Assembly: GCF_040095835.1 (NCBI RefSeq)
Contig: NZ_JBBMFT010000009.1
Location: forward strand, 1 to 64,000
Direction: 5' to 3'
DNA length: 64,000 nucleotides
DNA from: Flavonifractor hominis
GTDB taxonomy: Bacteria > Bacillota > Clostridia > Oscillospirales > Oscillospiraceae
Shown here: piece after piece, positions 23,945-33,277 of the stretch
Layout of the letters: every line of letters begins with the position of its first letter
Position numbering within the stretch: position 1 is the first letter of the stretch
Notes under the pieces: generated by a model
Databases searched by the model: none
What the model was told of the DNA's origin: nothing
Seen by the model: only the letters and a program-made list of their open reading frames with translations
Translations under genes and position numbers: made by a program

Positions 23945-25855
23945 TCAGGTCCCGGCCAGAGCCCGGGCGTTTTGCAGGTAGCGCTCCAGCACGTACCGCA
24001 AATCCCCCCGGGGCAGCTCCTCGGGGGCGACGCCCTCCAGCGCCGGGCGGGGCGGGGTCATCCCGGCCTGGAGCCGCTGGGCCAGCCGGTCCAGGGCGGC
24101 GTACTGCTCCGGCGGCGCCGCGCCGGTCTGGATGAGGCACTCCACCTGCTCCAGCTCGGAGAACATGTTCCACAGCAGCAGCAGCCGGGCGCGCAGGGGC
24201 TTGGCCTGCTCCGCGGGCGCCTGGCTCAGGAAGAGGGAGGCCTCGTGGTAGACCAGGTGGAACTGGGAGAGCAGCTCGCTGAACAGGGCGGGGGGGACCG
24301 CCTGGCGCAGGCTGCGGCGGACCACGCCCCAGTAGTAGGATTGCAGGGTGAACAGGGCGTTGACGTTCCAGCGGAACTGCCGGTCCTTCCGGTTGGGCAG
24401 CAGGAAGCGGTTGACCACCAGCACCAGGGCCACGGCCAGCAGCAGGTAGAACATCCGCAGCTGGATGGCCTGGGTCTCCTCCACGGTGAGGGTGGCCATG
24501 GTCAGGGCGAAGGAGGTGGAGAAGATGGGGTGGACCCAGGTGCCGGGGGTGCAGCAGTACATCAGGGAGATCATGCACAGGGAGAAGGCGAAGATCCCCG
24601 GCAGGCCGGGCAGGTAGGGGTAAACCAGGTGGACCAGCGCGCAGCCGATGGCGGTGCCCACCGGGCGGGTGAGCATGCGGTGGGCGCTCTCCTCATAGCT
24701 GGGCTGGAGCAGCAGGAAGGCGTGCATGGGGAACCAGTAGGTGTGCTCAAACTCCCACAAAAAGCTGACGGTGCAGCTGATGGTCATCACCACCGCCAGG
24801 CGCAGGGCGAAGCGGAACTCAAAGCGCTCCAGGGAGCAGCGCTGGCGGAAGGCGTCCCACACCTGCCGCCAGGGGACCTGCTTCCACAGGGGGACGCGTC
24901 CGGCGGGGGCGGGGGGCCGGCAGAAGAGCAGCAGCATGTGCAGAAAGCTGCGGTAGAAGATGCGCAGCCGTCCCTCGGGCAGGTCGGTGTCCTCCAGCAG
25001 GGCCTGGACCCGGCCGGCCAGCGCCTGGCGGGCTTCGGCATCCCCGGCGGCCTGTAACTGGCGCACCAGCCCGGCCAGGGTGTGCATGCTCCGGGGGAAG
25101 GCGGGCATCTCCCGGCTGTCGGCCCAGCTGACGTCGGCGATGAGGTAGGCCGCCCGCTGGAAGAGCAGGGCAAAGAGATGGCAGCGCTGCTTCTCCTCGT
25201 CGGGCAGGCGGAGCAGGCGGCGGCGCTCGTAGCCCATGCGGTGGAACTTCTGGGCCATGGCGTCGAACTCCGCCCGGGCGGCTCCGGCGTCCCCGCCGTC
25301 GGCCAGCTGGTCCAGCAGCTGGGCCAGCCGGGTCAGCCCGTCCTGGAACTGCCGGGCGGCGGACTGGGAGGTCCGCTTCAGCCGGGCGCAGAGCAGCAGG
25401 CAGAGCACCAGCAGGGCCGAGCAGAAGACCACCGCCAGCAGCTGCACGGGGAGGTCCTCCAGCGTGGGGGGGCGCAGCTCCAGGAAGATGAAGGTCATGG
25501 CGAAGCCGAAATAGGCCTTGGGGGCGAACTGGCTGCTCTGGAGGAACACCAGCAGGAAGGGCACTGTGAAGTTGAGGATCACGCACAGCCACACCGTCTG
25601 GGAGGCCAGGAAGGCCAGCACGCACAGGACCACCGAGCCGAAGAAGAGCCGGGCGTAATCCCCGGGGGTGTTGTCCCGGTTGCGGCGGATCTGGAACAGG
25701 GTGGTGGCCGAGGAGACCACCATGGCGTACTGACTGCCGAAGAGCGCACTGACCAGCAAAAACAGGATGACAAAGTACAAGATGGTGGGGAAGGCGGCCT
25801 TCCACCGGCGGCAGAACAGGCCGGGAAAGCGCTTGCAGGCGGCGAGGATCTCCAT
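23945..25855 (-). CDS. FUSC family membrane protein (aromatic-acid-exporter-like)
   Basis: A 636-residue membrane protein with two halves. The N-terminal membrane segment (about 20-160) has several hydrophobic helices (TILYFVILFLLVSALFG; VVLCVLAFLASQTVWLCVILNF; LLAVVFCSALLVLCLLLCA). A long cytosolic helical part is followed by a second set of helices (about 365-500). The latter includes YWFPMHAFLLLQPSYEESAHRMLTRPVGTAIG, which is the FUSC signature. A soluble tail follows. YccS/AaeB relatives export aromatic acids or other amphipathic compounds. It lies 76 bp downstream of the anti-sigma gene on the same strand, with its own TATAAT box at 25889-25894. ATG 25855 is supported by GGAGG upstream. 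Confidence 0.8.
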   Translation of the reverse strand: MEILAACKRFPGLFCRRWKAAFPTILYFVILFLLVSALFGSQYAMVVSSATTLFQIRRNRDNTPGDYARLFFGSVVLCVLAFLASQTVWLCVILNFTVPFLLVFLQSSQFAPKAYFGFAMTFIFLELRPPTLEDLPVQLLAVVFCSALLVLCLLLCARLKRTSQSAARQFQDGLTRLAQLLDQLADGGDAGAARAEFDAMAQKFHRMGYERRRLLRLPDEEKQRCHLFALLFQRAAYLIADVSWADSREMPAFPRSMHTLAGLVRQLQAAGDAEARQALAGRVQALLEDTDLPEGRLRIFYRSFLHMLLLFCRPPAPAGRVPLWKQVPWRQVWDAFRQRCSLERFEFRFALRLAVVMTISCTVSFLWEFEHTYWFPMHAFLLLQPSYEESAHRMLTRPVGTAIGCALVHLVYPYLPGLPGIFAFSLCMISLMYCCTPGTWVHPIFSTSFALTMATLTVEETQAIQLRMFYLLLAVALVLVVNRFLLPNRKDRQFRWNVNALFTLQSYYWGVVRRSLRQAVPPALFSELLSQFHLVYHEASLFLSQAPAEQAKPLRARLLLLWNMFSELEQVECLIQTGAAPPEQYAALDRLAQRLQAGMTPPRPALEGVAPEELPRGDLRYVLERYLQNARALAGT

Positions 25856-25931
25856 GGCGGCCCCTCCTTTCAGACGGATTTCTCCTTTATTATACCGTCT
25901 TTTACCACCTGGGCGCAAGAGGGGGCGGCGC

Positions 25932-27293
25932 TCAGGTCAGGGGGAGGGCCAGGTCGGGGTCGCACTGGGTGGCGTGGGAGTAGAACGGCTCGGCCTCCAC
26001 CGTGTCCCAGGGGTAGTCCCGCAGGGGGAAGGCCAGGTCAAAGTAGCCCTCCAGGTCGCTGCCGTCCTCCGCCCTGGCAAAGGTGTTGGAAAACTGGTCG
26101 ATGTGGTACTCGCTGCCGTCGGGGGCCCGGCAGAGGCCGGAGAAGAGCTGGTAGAAGAGGGTGCCGCTGTCCCGCATGGGGGCACGGAAGCTGAGGGTCC
26201 AGTCCGCCCCCGTCCGCTCCGCGCCCAGGAAGCGGACCCCCTCGGGCAGACCCTCGGCCTGCCCGGCGGCCAGGTCCACCGTGACCCAGGGCTGGTCCTT
26301 GTTCCGCCAGACGGCCCCGCCGATGTGGAGGGTCAGATCCCCGGCCTTGGAGAAGTAGTCGCTCTCAAAGTGGTAGGAGGTCACCCGGTCCTGGGCGCTG
26401 CCGTGGGCGGTGAGGCCATCGGGCCGGCCGTAGCGGTTGCCGTCGGCGTCCTCCAGCCAGCAGTCCAGGCTTTGCAGCTGGGCGGAGTTGGCGGCGTCCT
26501 CCTCGATCTCCACCCGCACGTGGGTGGGGTAGCGCTCCAGGGCGGTGATGCGGAGGGCCTGCCCGTCCAGGGTGAAGGGCACGTCCAGCGCCACGCGCTC
26601 CCCCTCGGCGGTGTACCGGGGGTCAAAGTGCAGCGTAAAGCGGAAGCTGGCCGCCGCCTCCGGCTCCTCCGGCACGTCGTCCCACCAGCCGCTGTCCAGC
26701 GGGGCGGGGGCATCCTCCGACGCCACCGGCCAGAAGGAGTAGTCCAGCACCAGGGTGTCGGGCACATCGTTGTCGGTAAAGTCGGCCTGGAGACGCCACA
26801 GCCCGTCCGGGTCCTCCGGGGGCTGGGGGAAGGAGATGCCGCAGCCCGCCCGGCCGCCGTCGGGCAGGGACAGGTCCCCCGAGCCCTCCAGGGCGCCGTA
26901 GGGGCCGCTCTGGACGGTGAAAAAGACGTTGACCTGCTTTTGGTCCACGATGATGTGCTCCACCGTCATGGTCACGCCGTGGTCGGTCTGGCTCTGGCCG
27001 ATGTACTGCACGTACTCGTTCTCCACCGCGGCCTTCAGGCTGGGGGAGAGGGCCACCGCGGCGGTGAGCTGCCGCAGGAAGGGCACCCCGGAGCAGGCCA
27101 GGGCGAAGGGAGTGGACAGGTTGACCAGCAGTACGAAGGCGGCGAACACCGCCGCCACGCTCCCGGCGGGGGCGGCCCACAGGCGGCGCAGCCGCCGGCG
27201 TCTGGCCCGCTTCCGGGCCCGCTCCACGGCGCCGTCCAGCGCCGGGGGCGCGGGCAGGGTGCGCAGGGCCTCATATTCTTCCATACGGTCCAT
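25932..27293 (-). CDS. Probable anti-sigma factor, DUF4179-type membrane protein
   Basis: A 453-residue single-pass membrane protein. The cytosolic N-terminus of about 40 residues is basic (RARKRARRRRLRRLW). One transmembrane helix follows (AGSVAAVFAAFVLLVNLSTPFALA, about 43-66). The remaining 380 extracytoplasmic residues are beta-rich, as in DUF4179 proteins. The gene starts two bases after the stop of an ECF sigma factor, the usual pairing, so it should hold that sigma factor at the membrane until a surface signal releases it. There is no visible zinc-binding HxxxCxxC motif. Confidence 0.75.
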   Translation of the reverse strand: MDRMEEYEALRTLPAPPALDGAVERARKRARRRRLRRLWAAPAGSVAAVFAAFVLLVNLSTPFALACSGVPFLRQLTAAVALSPSLKAAVENEYVQYIGQSQTDHGVTMTVEHIIVDQKQVNVFFTVQSGPYGALEGSGDLSLPDGGRAGCGISFPQPPEDPDGLWRLQADFTDNDVPDTLVLDYSFWPVASEDAPAPLDSGWWDDVPEEPEAAASFRFTLHFDPRYTAEGERVALDVPFTLDGQALRITALERYPTHVRVEIEEDAANSAQLQSLDCWLEDADGNRYGRPDGLTAHGSAQDRVTSYHFESDYFSKAGDLTLHIGGAVWRNKDQPWVTVDLAAGQAEGLPEGVRFLGAERTGADWTLSFRAPMRDSGTLFYQLFSGLCRAPDGSEYHIDQFSNTFARAEDGSDLEGYFDLAFPLRDYPWDTVEAEPFYSHATQCDPDLALPLT

Positions 27294-27295
27294 GG

Positions 27296-27760
27296 CTATA
27301 CCTCCTCGCTCAGTTCCAGTTTCAGCAGGGCCAGGGCCCGGCGCTGCCGGGTGGAGACGGTGCCCGGCGGGATGTCCAGGGCCCGGGCGGTCTCGGCCAG
27401 GGTCAGCTCCTGGAAAAAGCGCAGCACCACCACCGCCCGCAGCTCCCGGGGCAGGCGGGCCACCGCCTCCCGCAGGGGCAGGGCGTCGAAGGCCTCGGCG
27501 GCCGACTCGGGCAGCTCCTCCACCGCCTGCTCCCGCTTGCGGCGGCGCAGCTCGGCGTTGCAGGCGTTGATGAGGATGCGGGTCATCCAGGTGGTAAAGT
27601 ATTCCGGCTGCCGCAGGCTTTTATAGTGCAGCAGACCCTGATACACCGCCTCGTCCACCGCGTCCAGGGCATAGGCCTCGCTGCCCAGGTAGAGGTAGGC
27701 GGTGCGGTAGAGCCGGGCCTTGATCGCCTCGGCTTGGGAGATGAATTCCTGTTCGGTCAA
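27296..27760 (-). CDS. ECF-type RNA polymerase sigma factor
   Basis: A 154-residue sigma-70 family protein. Region 2 (about 10-75) contains ALDAVDEAVYQGLLHYKSLRQPEYFTTWMTRILINACN. Region 4 (about 95-150) contains LPRELRAVVVLRFFQELTLAETARALDIPPGTVSTRQRRALALLK with a helix-turn-helix. It leads the sigma/anti-sigma/FUSC group. On its upstream side a TGAAAC sequence (minus strand 27805-27810) resembles the -35 element of many ECF promoters, but the matching -10 element is weak, so autoregulation is only a possibility. Confidence 0.9.
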   Translation of the reverse strand: MTEQEFISQAEAIKARLYRTAYLYLGSEAYALDAVDEAVYQGLLHYKSLRQPEYFTTWMTRILINACNAELRRRKREQAVEELPESAAEAFDALPLREAVARLPRELRAVVVLRFFQELTLAETARALDIPPGTVSTRQRRALALLKLELSEEV

Positions 27761-27819
27761 GGGCGGCGCCCCCCTTTCTGCCTATTAGAGAAACAAGCGG
27801 GCCGGTTTCATTGCCTTTG

Positions 27820-27848
27820 TTGAAAAAAAGACGGCTTCATTGTATAAT
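27820..27848 (+). promoter_or_regulatory. Promoter of the mutY operon
   Basis: TTGAAA (27820-27825), 17-bp spacer, perfect TATAAT (27843-27848). Divergent from the sigma-factor gene. Confidence 0.85.
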
Positions 27849-27903
27849 ACTCTGAACCCAACGAACACACCGGGGGCCGGGGGCCCCCATGGGGAGGTAA
27901 CCA

Positions 27904-28929
<1,026 letters not shown>

Positions 28930-28943
28930 CAAAGGAGAACCCT

Positions 28944-30302
28944 ATGCATTCCATTCTGGCTGCCCAGCGGCAGTATTTCAACACCGATGTCACCAAGACC
29001 CTGGCCTTCCGGCAGGAGATGCTCACCCGGCTGGAGCTGGCCCTGGTCCGGTGGGAGGGGGACTTTCTGGACGCGCTGAAGGCCGACCTCAACAAGTCGC
29101 CCTACGAGGCGTATATGAGCGAGCTGGGCCCCACGCTGGAGGAGCTGCGCTTTGCCCGCAAGCACCTGCGCCGCTGGATGCGGCCCAGCCGCCGGCCCAC
29201 CCCCATGTCCCAGTTCCCCTCCAGGAGCACGGTGTACCGGGAGCCCTACGGCGTCAGCCTCATCCTCTCGCCCTGGAACTACCCCGTTTACCTGACCCTG
29301 GGGCCCCTGGTGTCGGCCATTGCCGCCGGGTGCACCGCGGTGGTGAAGCCGGGGGAGGACGCCCCGGCCACCGCCCATGTGCTGGCCCGGGTGCTGGGGG
29401 AGGTCTTCCCGCCGGAGTATATCCGCGTGGTGGAGGGGGACCGGACGGCGGCCGAGGCGCTGCTGGAGCAGCCCTTTGACTATATCTTCTTCACCGGCAG
29501 CCCCGCCGTGGGGCGCAAGGTGATGGCGGCGGCGGCCCGGAACCTGACCCCCGTGACGTTGGAGCTGGGGGGCAAGTCCCCGGTGATCCTGACCGGGGAC
29601 GCCGACCTGGAGCTGGCGGCCCGGCGCATCGCCTGGGGCAAGTTCCTCAACGCGGGGCAGACCTGCGTGGCCCCCGACCACGTGTGGGTGCCCGCCGCCC
29701 GGCAGGAGGCCTTTGTCCAGGCCCTGGGGCGGCAGATCGAGGCCCTGTACGGCCCCGACCCCCTGGCGGGGGAGGATCTGCCCCGCATCGTGAACCAGCG
29801 GCACTTCGACCGTCTGCTGGCCCTGATGGAGGGGGCCCGGGTGGCCGTGGGCGGTGGGAGCGACCGGGCGCGGCTGCGCATCGCCCCCACGGTGCTGACG
29901 GAGGTGACGGAGCAGTCCCCGGCCATGGGGGAGGAGATCTTCGGGCCCATCCTGCCGGTGCTGAGCTACGACAGCCTGCCCGAGCTGGTGGCCCGGCAGA
30001 AGGACAAGCCCCGGCCCCTGGCCCTGTATCTCTTCACCCGCAGCAGCCAGGCCGAGCGCCTGGTGCTGGGCAGCCTGTCCTACGGCGGCGGGTGCGTCAA
30101 CGACACCATCGTCCACCTGGCCACCCCCCACCTGCCCTTCGGCGGGGTGGGCAACAGCGGCATGGGCAGCTGCCACGGCAAGGCGGGCTTCGACACCTTT
30201 ACCCACGAAAAGAGCGTGCTGAAAAAGGGACGGCTGGATCTGCCGGTGCGCTATCCGCCCTACGGCGGCAAGAAGCTGTCCACCCTGAAAAAACTTCTCT
30301 GA
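28944..30302 (+). CDS. Aldehyde dehydrogenase family protein (class 3-like)
   Basis: A 452-residue NAD(P)-dependent enzyme oxidising aldehydes to acids. Catalytic Glu207 is in LELGGKSP and Cys241 in GQTCVAPD. It also has SPWNYPVYLTLGPL, FTGSPAVGRKV, GEEIFGPILPVL and LPFGGVGNSGMG. The short length and C-terminal hydrophobic/basic tail (KKLSTLKKLL) fit the class 3 fatty-aldehyde group (ALDH3, YwdH). It follows mutY at 14 bases with AAAGGAG upstream. Physiological substrate unknown. Confidence 0.9.
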   Translation: MHSILAAQRQYFNTDVTKTLAFRQEMLTRLELALVRWEGDFLDALKADLNKSPYEAYMSELGPTLEELRFARKHLRRWMRPSRRPTPMSQFPSRSTVYREPYGVSLILSPWNYPVYLTLGPLVSAIAAGCTAVVKPGEDAPATAHVLARVLGEVFPPEYIRVVEGDRTAAEALLEQPFDYIFFTGSPAVGRKVMAAAARNLTPVTLELGGKSPVILTGDADLELAARRIAWGKFLNAGQTCVAPDHVWVPAARQEAFVQALGRQIEALYGPDPLAGEDLPRIVNQRHFDRLLALMEGARVAVGGGSDRARLRIAPTVLTEVTEQSPAMGEEIFGPILPVLSYDSLPELVARQKDKPRPLALYLFTRSSQAERLVLGSLSYGGGCVNDTIVHLATPHLPFGGVGNSGMGSCHGKAGFDTFTHEKSVLKKGRLDLPVRYPPYGGKKLSTLKKLL

Positions 30303-30319
30303 GACGGGGGCGATGTGCC

Positions 30320-30889
30320 ATGGCAAAATTATACTTCCGTTACGGGGTCATGGGCTCCAGCAAGACGGCCAACGCGCTGATGGTGCGCTACAACTATGAG
30401 GAGCGGGGGCAGGACGCCCTGCTGGTCAAGCCCGCCATCGACCAGCGGGACGGGGCCCGGTTCGTGGCCTCCCGGGCGGGGCTGAGCCACCCGTGCATCT
30501 ATGTCTCGGAGCTGATGGAGATGACCCCCCGGCAGCTGCAGCCCTACGCCTGCATCATCGTGGACGAGGCCCAGTTCCTCAGCCGGGAGGAGGTGCGCTA
30601 CCTCACCGACCTGGTGGACGACTGGAACATCCCGGTGATCTGCTACGGCCTGCGGGCCGACTTCAAGGGGGACCTCTTCCCCGGCTCGGCGGAGCTGCTG
30701 GCCACCGCCGACGTCATCGAGGAGGTCAAGACCATCTGCTGGTGCGGCAAGAAGGCCCTGTGCAACGCCCGCTTCGACGAGCACGGCCATGTGCTCAAAG
30801 AGGGCGAGCAGGTGGTGCTGGGGGCCAACGACAAGTACATCGGCCTGTGCCGCAAGCACTGGAAAGAGGGCAATTTAGGCCCCAAATAA
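30320..30889 (+). CDS. tdk: Thymidine kinase (type II)
   Basis: Phosphorylates thymidine in nucleotide salvage, 189 residues. The P-loop is GVMGSSKT (9-16), with Ser in place of the usual Gly before Lys, a variant seen in Clostridia. The catalytic Glu83 is in DEAQF. The lasso contains the zinc cysteines CWCGKKALC and CRKHW. The normal length is about 190. It follows the aldehyde dehydrogenase by 17 bases. The following small gene converges on it with a 15-base overlap. Confidence 0.9.
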   Translation: MAKLYFRYGVMGSSKTANALMVRYNYEERGQDALLVKPAIDQRDGARFVASRAGLSHPCIYVSELMEMTPRQLQPYACIIVDEAQFLSREEVRYLTDLVDDWNIPVICYGLRADFKGDLFPGSAELLATADVIEEVKTICWCGKKALCNARFDEHGHVLKEGEQVVLGANDKYIGLCRKHWKEGNLGPK

Positions 30890-31057
30890 GTCGGGGCCCA
30901 GGCACTCCGCCGCCAGGGTCAGCCCCAGCCTCAGGCCCTGGGCAAAGGCGTACATGCCGTGGCCGGCGGCGGGGTTGCCCCGCAGCTCCTCCGGCCACTG
31001 GCCGGGGTCGGGCGGGCCCACGAAATAGTGGTAGAGCAGTTCCATGGTAGGGGACAT
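30875..31057 (-). CDS. Small conserved protein (DUF6809-like), partner of the XRE regulator
   Basis: A 60-residue protein starting MSPTMELLYHYFVG and rich in Gly and Ala later (GMYAFAQGLRLGLTLAAECLG). It resembles the short DUF6809-type proteins found beside XRE regulators in Firmicutes; that family call is tentative. GGAGGTG at six bases supports ATG 31057, whereas the longer reading from 31147 would run through both operators. It is divergent from the XRE gene and shares its control region. Function unknown. Confidence 0.55.
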   Translation of the reverse strand: MSPTMELLYHYFVGPPDPGQWPEELRGNPAAGHGMYAFAQGLRLGLTLAAECLGPDLFGA

Positions 31058-31070
31058 GCGAACACCTCCA

Positions 31071-31122
31071 TAATACGCAGTTGACTGTGTATTATGATCG
31101 TAACACGCAGTAGACTGTGTGT
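31071..31122. promoter_or_regulatory. Two inverted-repeat operators between divergent XRE and small gene
   Basis: Operator 1 (31071-31094) is TAATACGCAG-TTGA-CTGTGTATTA, 9 of 10 arm bases matching. Operator 2 (31103-31122) is ACACGCAG-TAGA-CTGTGTGT, 7 of 8 matching. They share the half-site ACrCAG and the loop T-w-GA. Their centres are 30 bp apart, about three helical turns, so two repressor dimers could bind on one face. The natural ligand is the XRE protein encoded next to them. Confidence 0.7.
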
Positions 31123-31137
31123 CAAGGGGGAAACACG

Positions 31138-31350
31138 ATGTTTGCACAACGGATTCGTATCCTGCGGGGGGAGCGGCATCTCACGCAGGCGGAAGTGGCG
31201 CGGGAAGTACAGCTCTCCCCGCGGGGCTATCAGGATTTGGAGCTGGGGCGTCTGCCCAAGTATGAGACGCTGCTCCGCCTGGCCGACTTCTACGGGGTGT
31301 CGGTGGACTGGCTCATGGGCCGGACCCAGCGGCGGGAGGTGTGGCGATGA
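31138..31350 (+). CDS. XRE-family helix-turn-helix transcriptional regulator
   Basis: A 70-residue regulator made of a single HTH_3 domain: FAQRIRILRGERHLTQAEVAREVQLSPRGYQDLELGR, then ETLLRLADFYGVSVDWLMGRT. It has no sensor domain. Two matching operators lie directly upstream, so autorepression and control of the divergent small gene are likely. Its stop overlaps the ATG of the radical SAM gene (31347), which puts that enzyme in the same transcript. Confidence 0.88.
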   Translation: MFAQRIRILRGERHLTQAEVAREVQLSPRGYQDLELGRLPKYETLLRLADFYGVSVDWLMGRTQRREVWR

Positions 31351-32222
31351 TCTGCAACCTCTGCCCCAGACAGTGCGGGGCCCTGCGCAATGAGACCGAG
31401 GGCCGGGGCGTGTGCCGCATGCCGGCGGCGCCGGTGGTGGCCCGGGCGGCCCTCCACCGGTGGGAGGAGCCCCCCATCTCGGGCACCCGGGGCTCGGGCA
31501 CGGTGTTTTTCTCCGGCTGCTCCCTGGGGTGCGTGTTCTGCCAGAACGAGCAGATCAGCCACCGGGACTTCGGCCGCAGCGTCACGGTGGAGCGCCTGCG
31601 GGCCATCTTTGAGGAGCTGGTGGACCAGGGGGCCCACAACATCAACCTGGTCAACCCCACCCACTACGCCCACGTGGTGCTCCAGGCCCTGGAGCGGCCC
31701 CTGCCCGTGCCGGTGGTGTGGAACAGCGGCGGCTACGACCGGGTGGAGACCCTGCGGGCCCTGGAGGGCAAGGTACAGATCTACCTGCCCGACTGCAAGT
31801 ACCGCACGCCGGAGTACGCCGAACGCTACTCCGGCGCGGCCGACTATCCCCAGGCGGCGGAGGCCGCCATCCGGGAGATGGTCCGCCAGACCGGCCCCTG
31901 CGTGTACGACGGAGACGGGCTTCTGCAGCGGGGGGTGATCATCCGCCACCTGCTCCTGCCCGGCCGGCTGGCCGAGGCCAAGCGGGTGATGGACTGGGTG
32001 GCCGAAACCTTCCCGCCGGGGACGGTGCTCTTCTCCCTCATGAGCCAGTACATCCCCTGGGGCCGGGCATCGGAGTACCCCGAGATTAACCGGCGGCTGC
32101 GCCCCTCGGAGGCCCGGGCGGCTGAACAGTACATGGACGCGCTGGGTCTGGAGGGTTTTGCCCAGGACGGCGGCGCCGACCAGGCCGGGTACATCCCCCC
32201 CTTCGACCTCACCGGAGTATGA
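31347..32222 (+). CDS. Radical SAM protein, PflA-like
   Basis: A 291-residue radical S-adenosylmethionine enzyme. The cluster-binding cysteines are C58, C62 and C65 in SGCSLGCVFCQN. Before them lies a second Cys group (C3, C6, C10, C23: MICNLCPRQCGALRNETEGRGVC), typical of the YgiQ-unrelated PflA-like group known from Clostridia. Conserved HNINLVNPTHY and LPDCKYR follow. Proteins of this type are annotated as pyruvate-formate-lyase-activating-like, but the substrate is not known. No glycyl radical enzyme gene is nearby. GGGAGG precedes ATG 31347. Confidence 0.85.
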   Translation: MICNLCPRQCGALRNETEGRGVCRMPAAPVVARAALHRWEEPPISGTRGSGTVFFSGCSLGCVFCQNEQISHRDFGRSVTVERLRAIFEELVDQGAHNINLVNPTHYAHVVLQALERPLPVPVVWNSGGYDRVETLRALEGKVQIYLPDCKYRTPEYAERYSGAADYPQAAEAAIREMVRQTGPCVYDGDGLLQRGVIIRHLLLPGRLAEAKRVMDWVAETFPPGTVLFSLMSQYIPWGRASEYPEINRRLRPSEARAAEQYMDALGLEGFAQDGGADQAGYIPPFDLTGV

Positions 32223-32224
32223 CA

Positions 32225-32258
32225 AAACGGGCGGCCCCACGGTTGGGGCCGCCCGTTT
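32225..32258. terminator. Bidirectional terminator
   Basis: A perfect 15-bp stem (32225-32239 with 32244-32258), 4-nt loop, with A-run and T-run at the two ends, between the converging radical SAM and RluA genes. Confidence 0.85.
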
Positions 32259-33168
32259 ACTGCGGCCGGGCCAGCAGCCGGGCCATGTCCTCCGGCAGGG
32301 GCTGCCTCCAGGTGAGCACCGCCCCGCTCACCGGGTGGCGGAGGGTGAGCCGGGCGGAGTGGAGGGCGGGCCGGGCGATGAGGCTCTTGTCCTCCCGGCC
32401 GTACAGGAAGTCCCCCGTCAGCGGGCAGCCCAGGTGGGCCATGTGCACCCGGATCTGGTGGGTGCGCCCGGTGTCCAGCGTCAGCTCCACCAGGGCCCGG
32501 CCCCCGGCGGTATCCACCACCCGGTAGCGGGTGCGGGCGCTCTGCCCCGCCGGGTCCACCCGCCGGGCGATGATGGAGTCGGGGGAGCGGCCGATGGGGG
32601 CGTCCACCACCCCCTCCGCCGGAGCGGGCACCCCGTCGCACACCGCCAGATACACCCGCTGGAAGTCCGGGGTGTGGAGCTGGCGCTTGAGCTGCTCCTG
32701 GGCGTGGGGGTGCTTGGCCACCACCATCAGCCCCGAAGTGCCCCGGTCCAGCCGCTGGACCGGGTGAACGTCGGCGCAGATACCCTTTGTTTGGTAATAA
32801 TAGGCGATGAAATTACAGATGGTATTGGGCGGCTGGCCCGCTCCGGCGTGGACCAGCACGCCGGGGGCCTTGTTGAGGACCAGCAGGTCCCCGTCCTCAT
32901 ACACGATGTCCAGCGGGCCGGGGGCGGCCACGGTGTGCCCGGCCTGCCCCGGGTCGGCCACCCGGACCGAGAGGCTCTGCCCCGCCTCCACCCGCTGGGC
33001 GGTGGTGACCCGCACCCCGTCCAGCAGGATGCCGTCCTCCAGCCACTTGATCCGGCGGATGACCGTGCCCGAGAGGTTCAGCTCCCGGCGCAGCAGGGCG
33101 TCCACCGTGGCCCCCGCCTGCTCCGGGGCGACGGTCAGCTCCAGCCGCCGGGCGGGCTGCTGTTCCAT
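32257..33168 (-). CDS. RluA-family RNA pseudouridine synthase
   Basis: A 303-residue enzyme isomerising uridine to pseudouridine in rRNA or tRNA. An S4-like N-terminal region (about 15-70) is followed by the catalytic domain with HPVQRLDRGTSGLMVVAKH, catalytic Asp141, then ELTLDTGRTHQIRVHMAHLGCPLTGDFLYG. The RluC/RluD-like target cannot be assigned. ATG 33168 follows GGAGCG and a GGAGG run; own promoter upstream. Confidence 0.9.
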   Translation of the reverse strand: MEQQPARRLELTVAPEQAGATVDALLRRELNLSGTVIRRIKWLEDGILLDGVRVTTAQRVEAGQSLSVRVADPGQAGHTVAAPGPLDIVYEDGDLLVLNKAPGVLVHAGAGQPPNTICNFIAYYYQTKGICADVHPVQRLDRGTSGLMVVAKHPHAQEQLKRQLHTPDFQRVYLAVCDGVPAPAEGVVDAPIGRSPDSIIARRVDPAGQSARTRYRVVDTAGGRALVELTLDTGRTHQIRVHMAHLGCPLTGDFLYGREDKSLIARPALHSARLTLRHPVSGAVLTWRQPLPEDMARLLARPQ

Positions 33169-33196
33169 GGCGCTCCCTCCTTTGTCTTGCTGCCCC

Positions 33197-33225
33197 AGTA
33201 TAACACGGCCGCGGCGGCTTTTCAA
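33197..33225 (-). promoter_or_regulatory. Promoter of the RluA-family gene
   Basis: Minus strand TTGAAA (33220-33225), 17-bp spacer, TATACT (33197-33202). A strong sigma-A match. Confidence 0.75.
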
Positions 33226-33247
33226 ACGCCGGATTTTGTAGTATAAT
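33219..33247 (+). promoter_or_regulatory. Promoter of hemW
   Basis: Plus strand TATAAT (33242-33247) with a weaker TTTTCA (33219-33224) at 17 bp. Its -35 box overlaps that of the divergent RluA promoter, so the two are likely mutually exclusive at a given moment. Confidence 0.6.
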
Positions 33248-33277
33248 AGATCCATTAAGCGAAACGAGGTGTCCTCA

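Noticed and set aside
27761..27819. An autoregulatory ECF promoter before the sigma-factor gene
   Set aside because: A TGAAAC box is present at 27805-27810 on the minus strand, but no matching CGTA/CGTC-type -10 element lies at the right distance. It is therefore mentioned only as a possibility.
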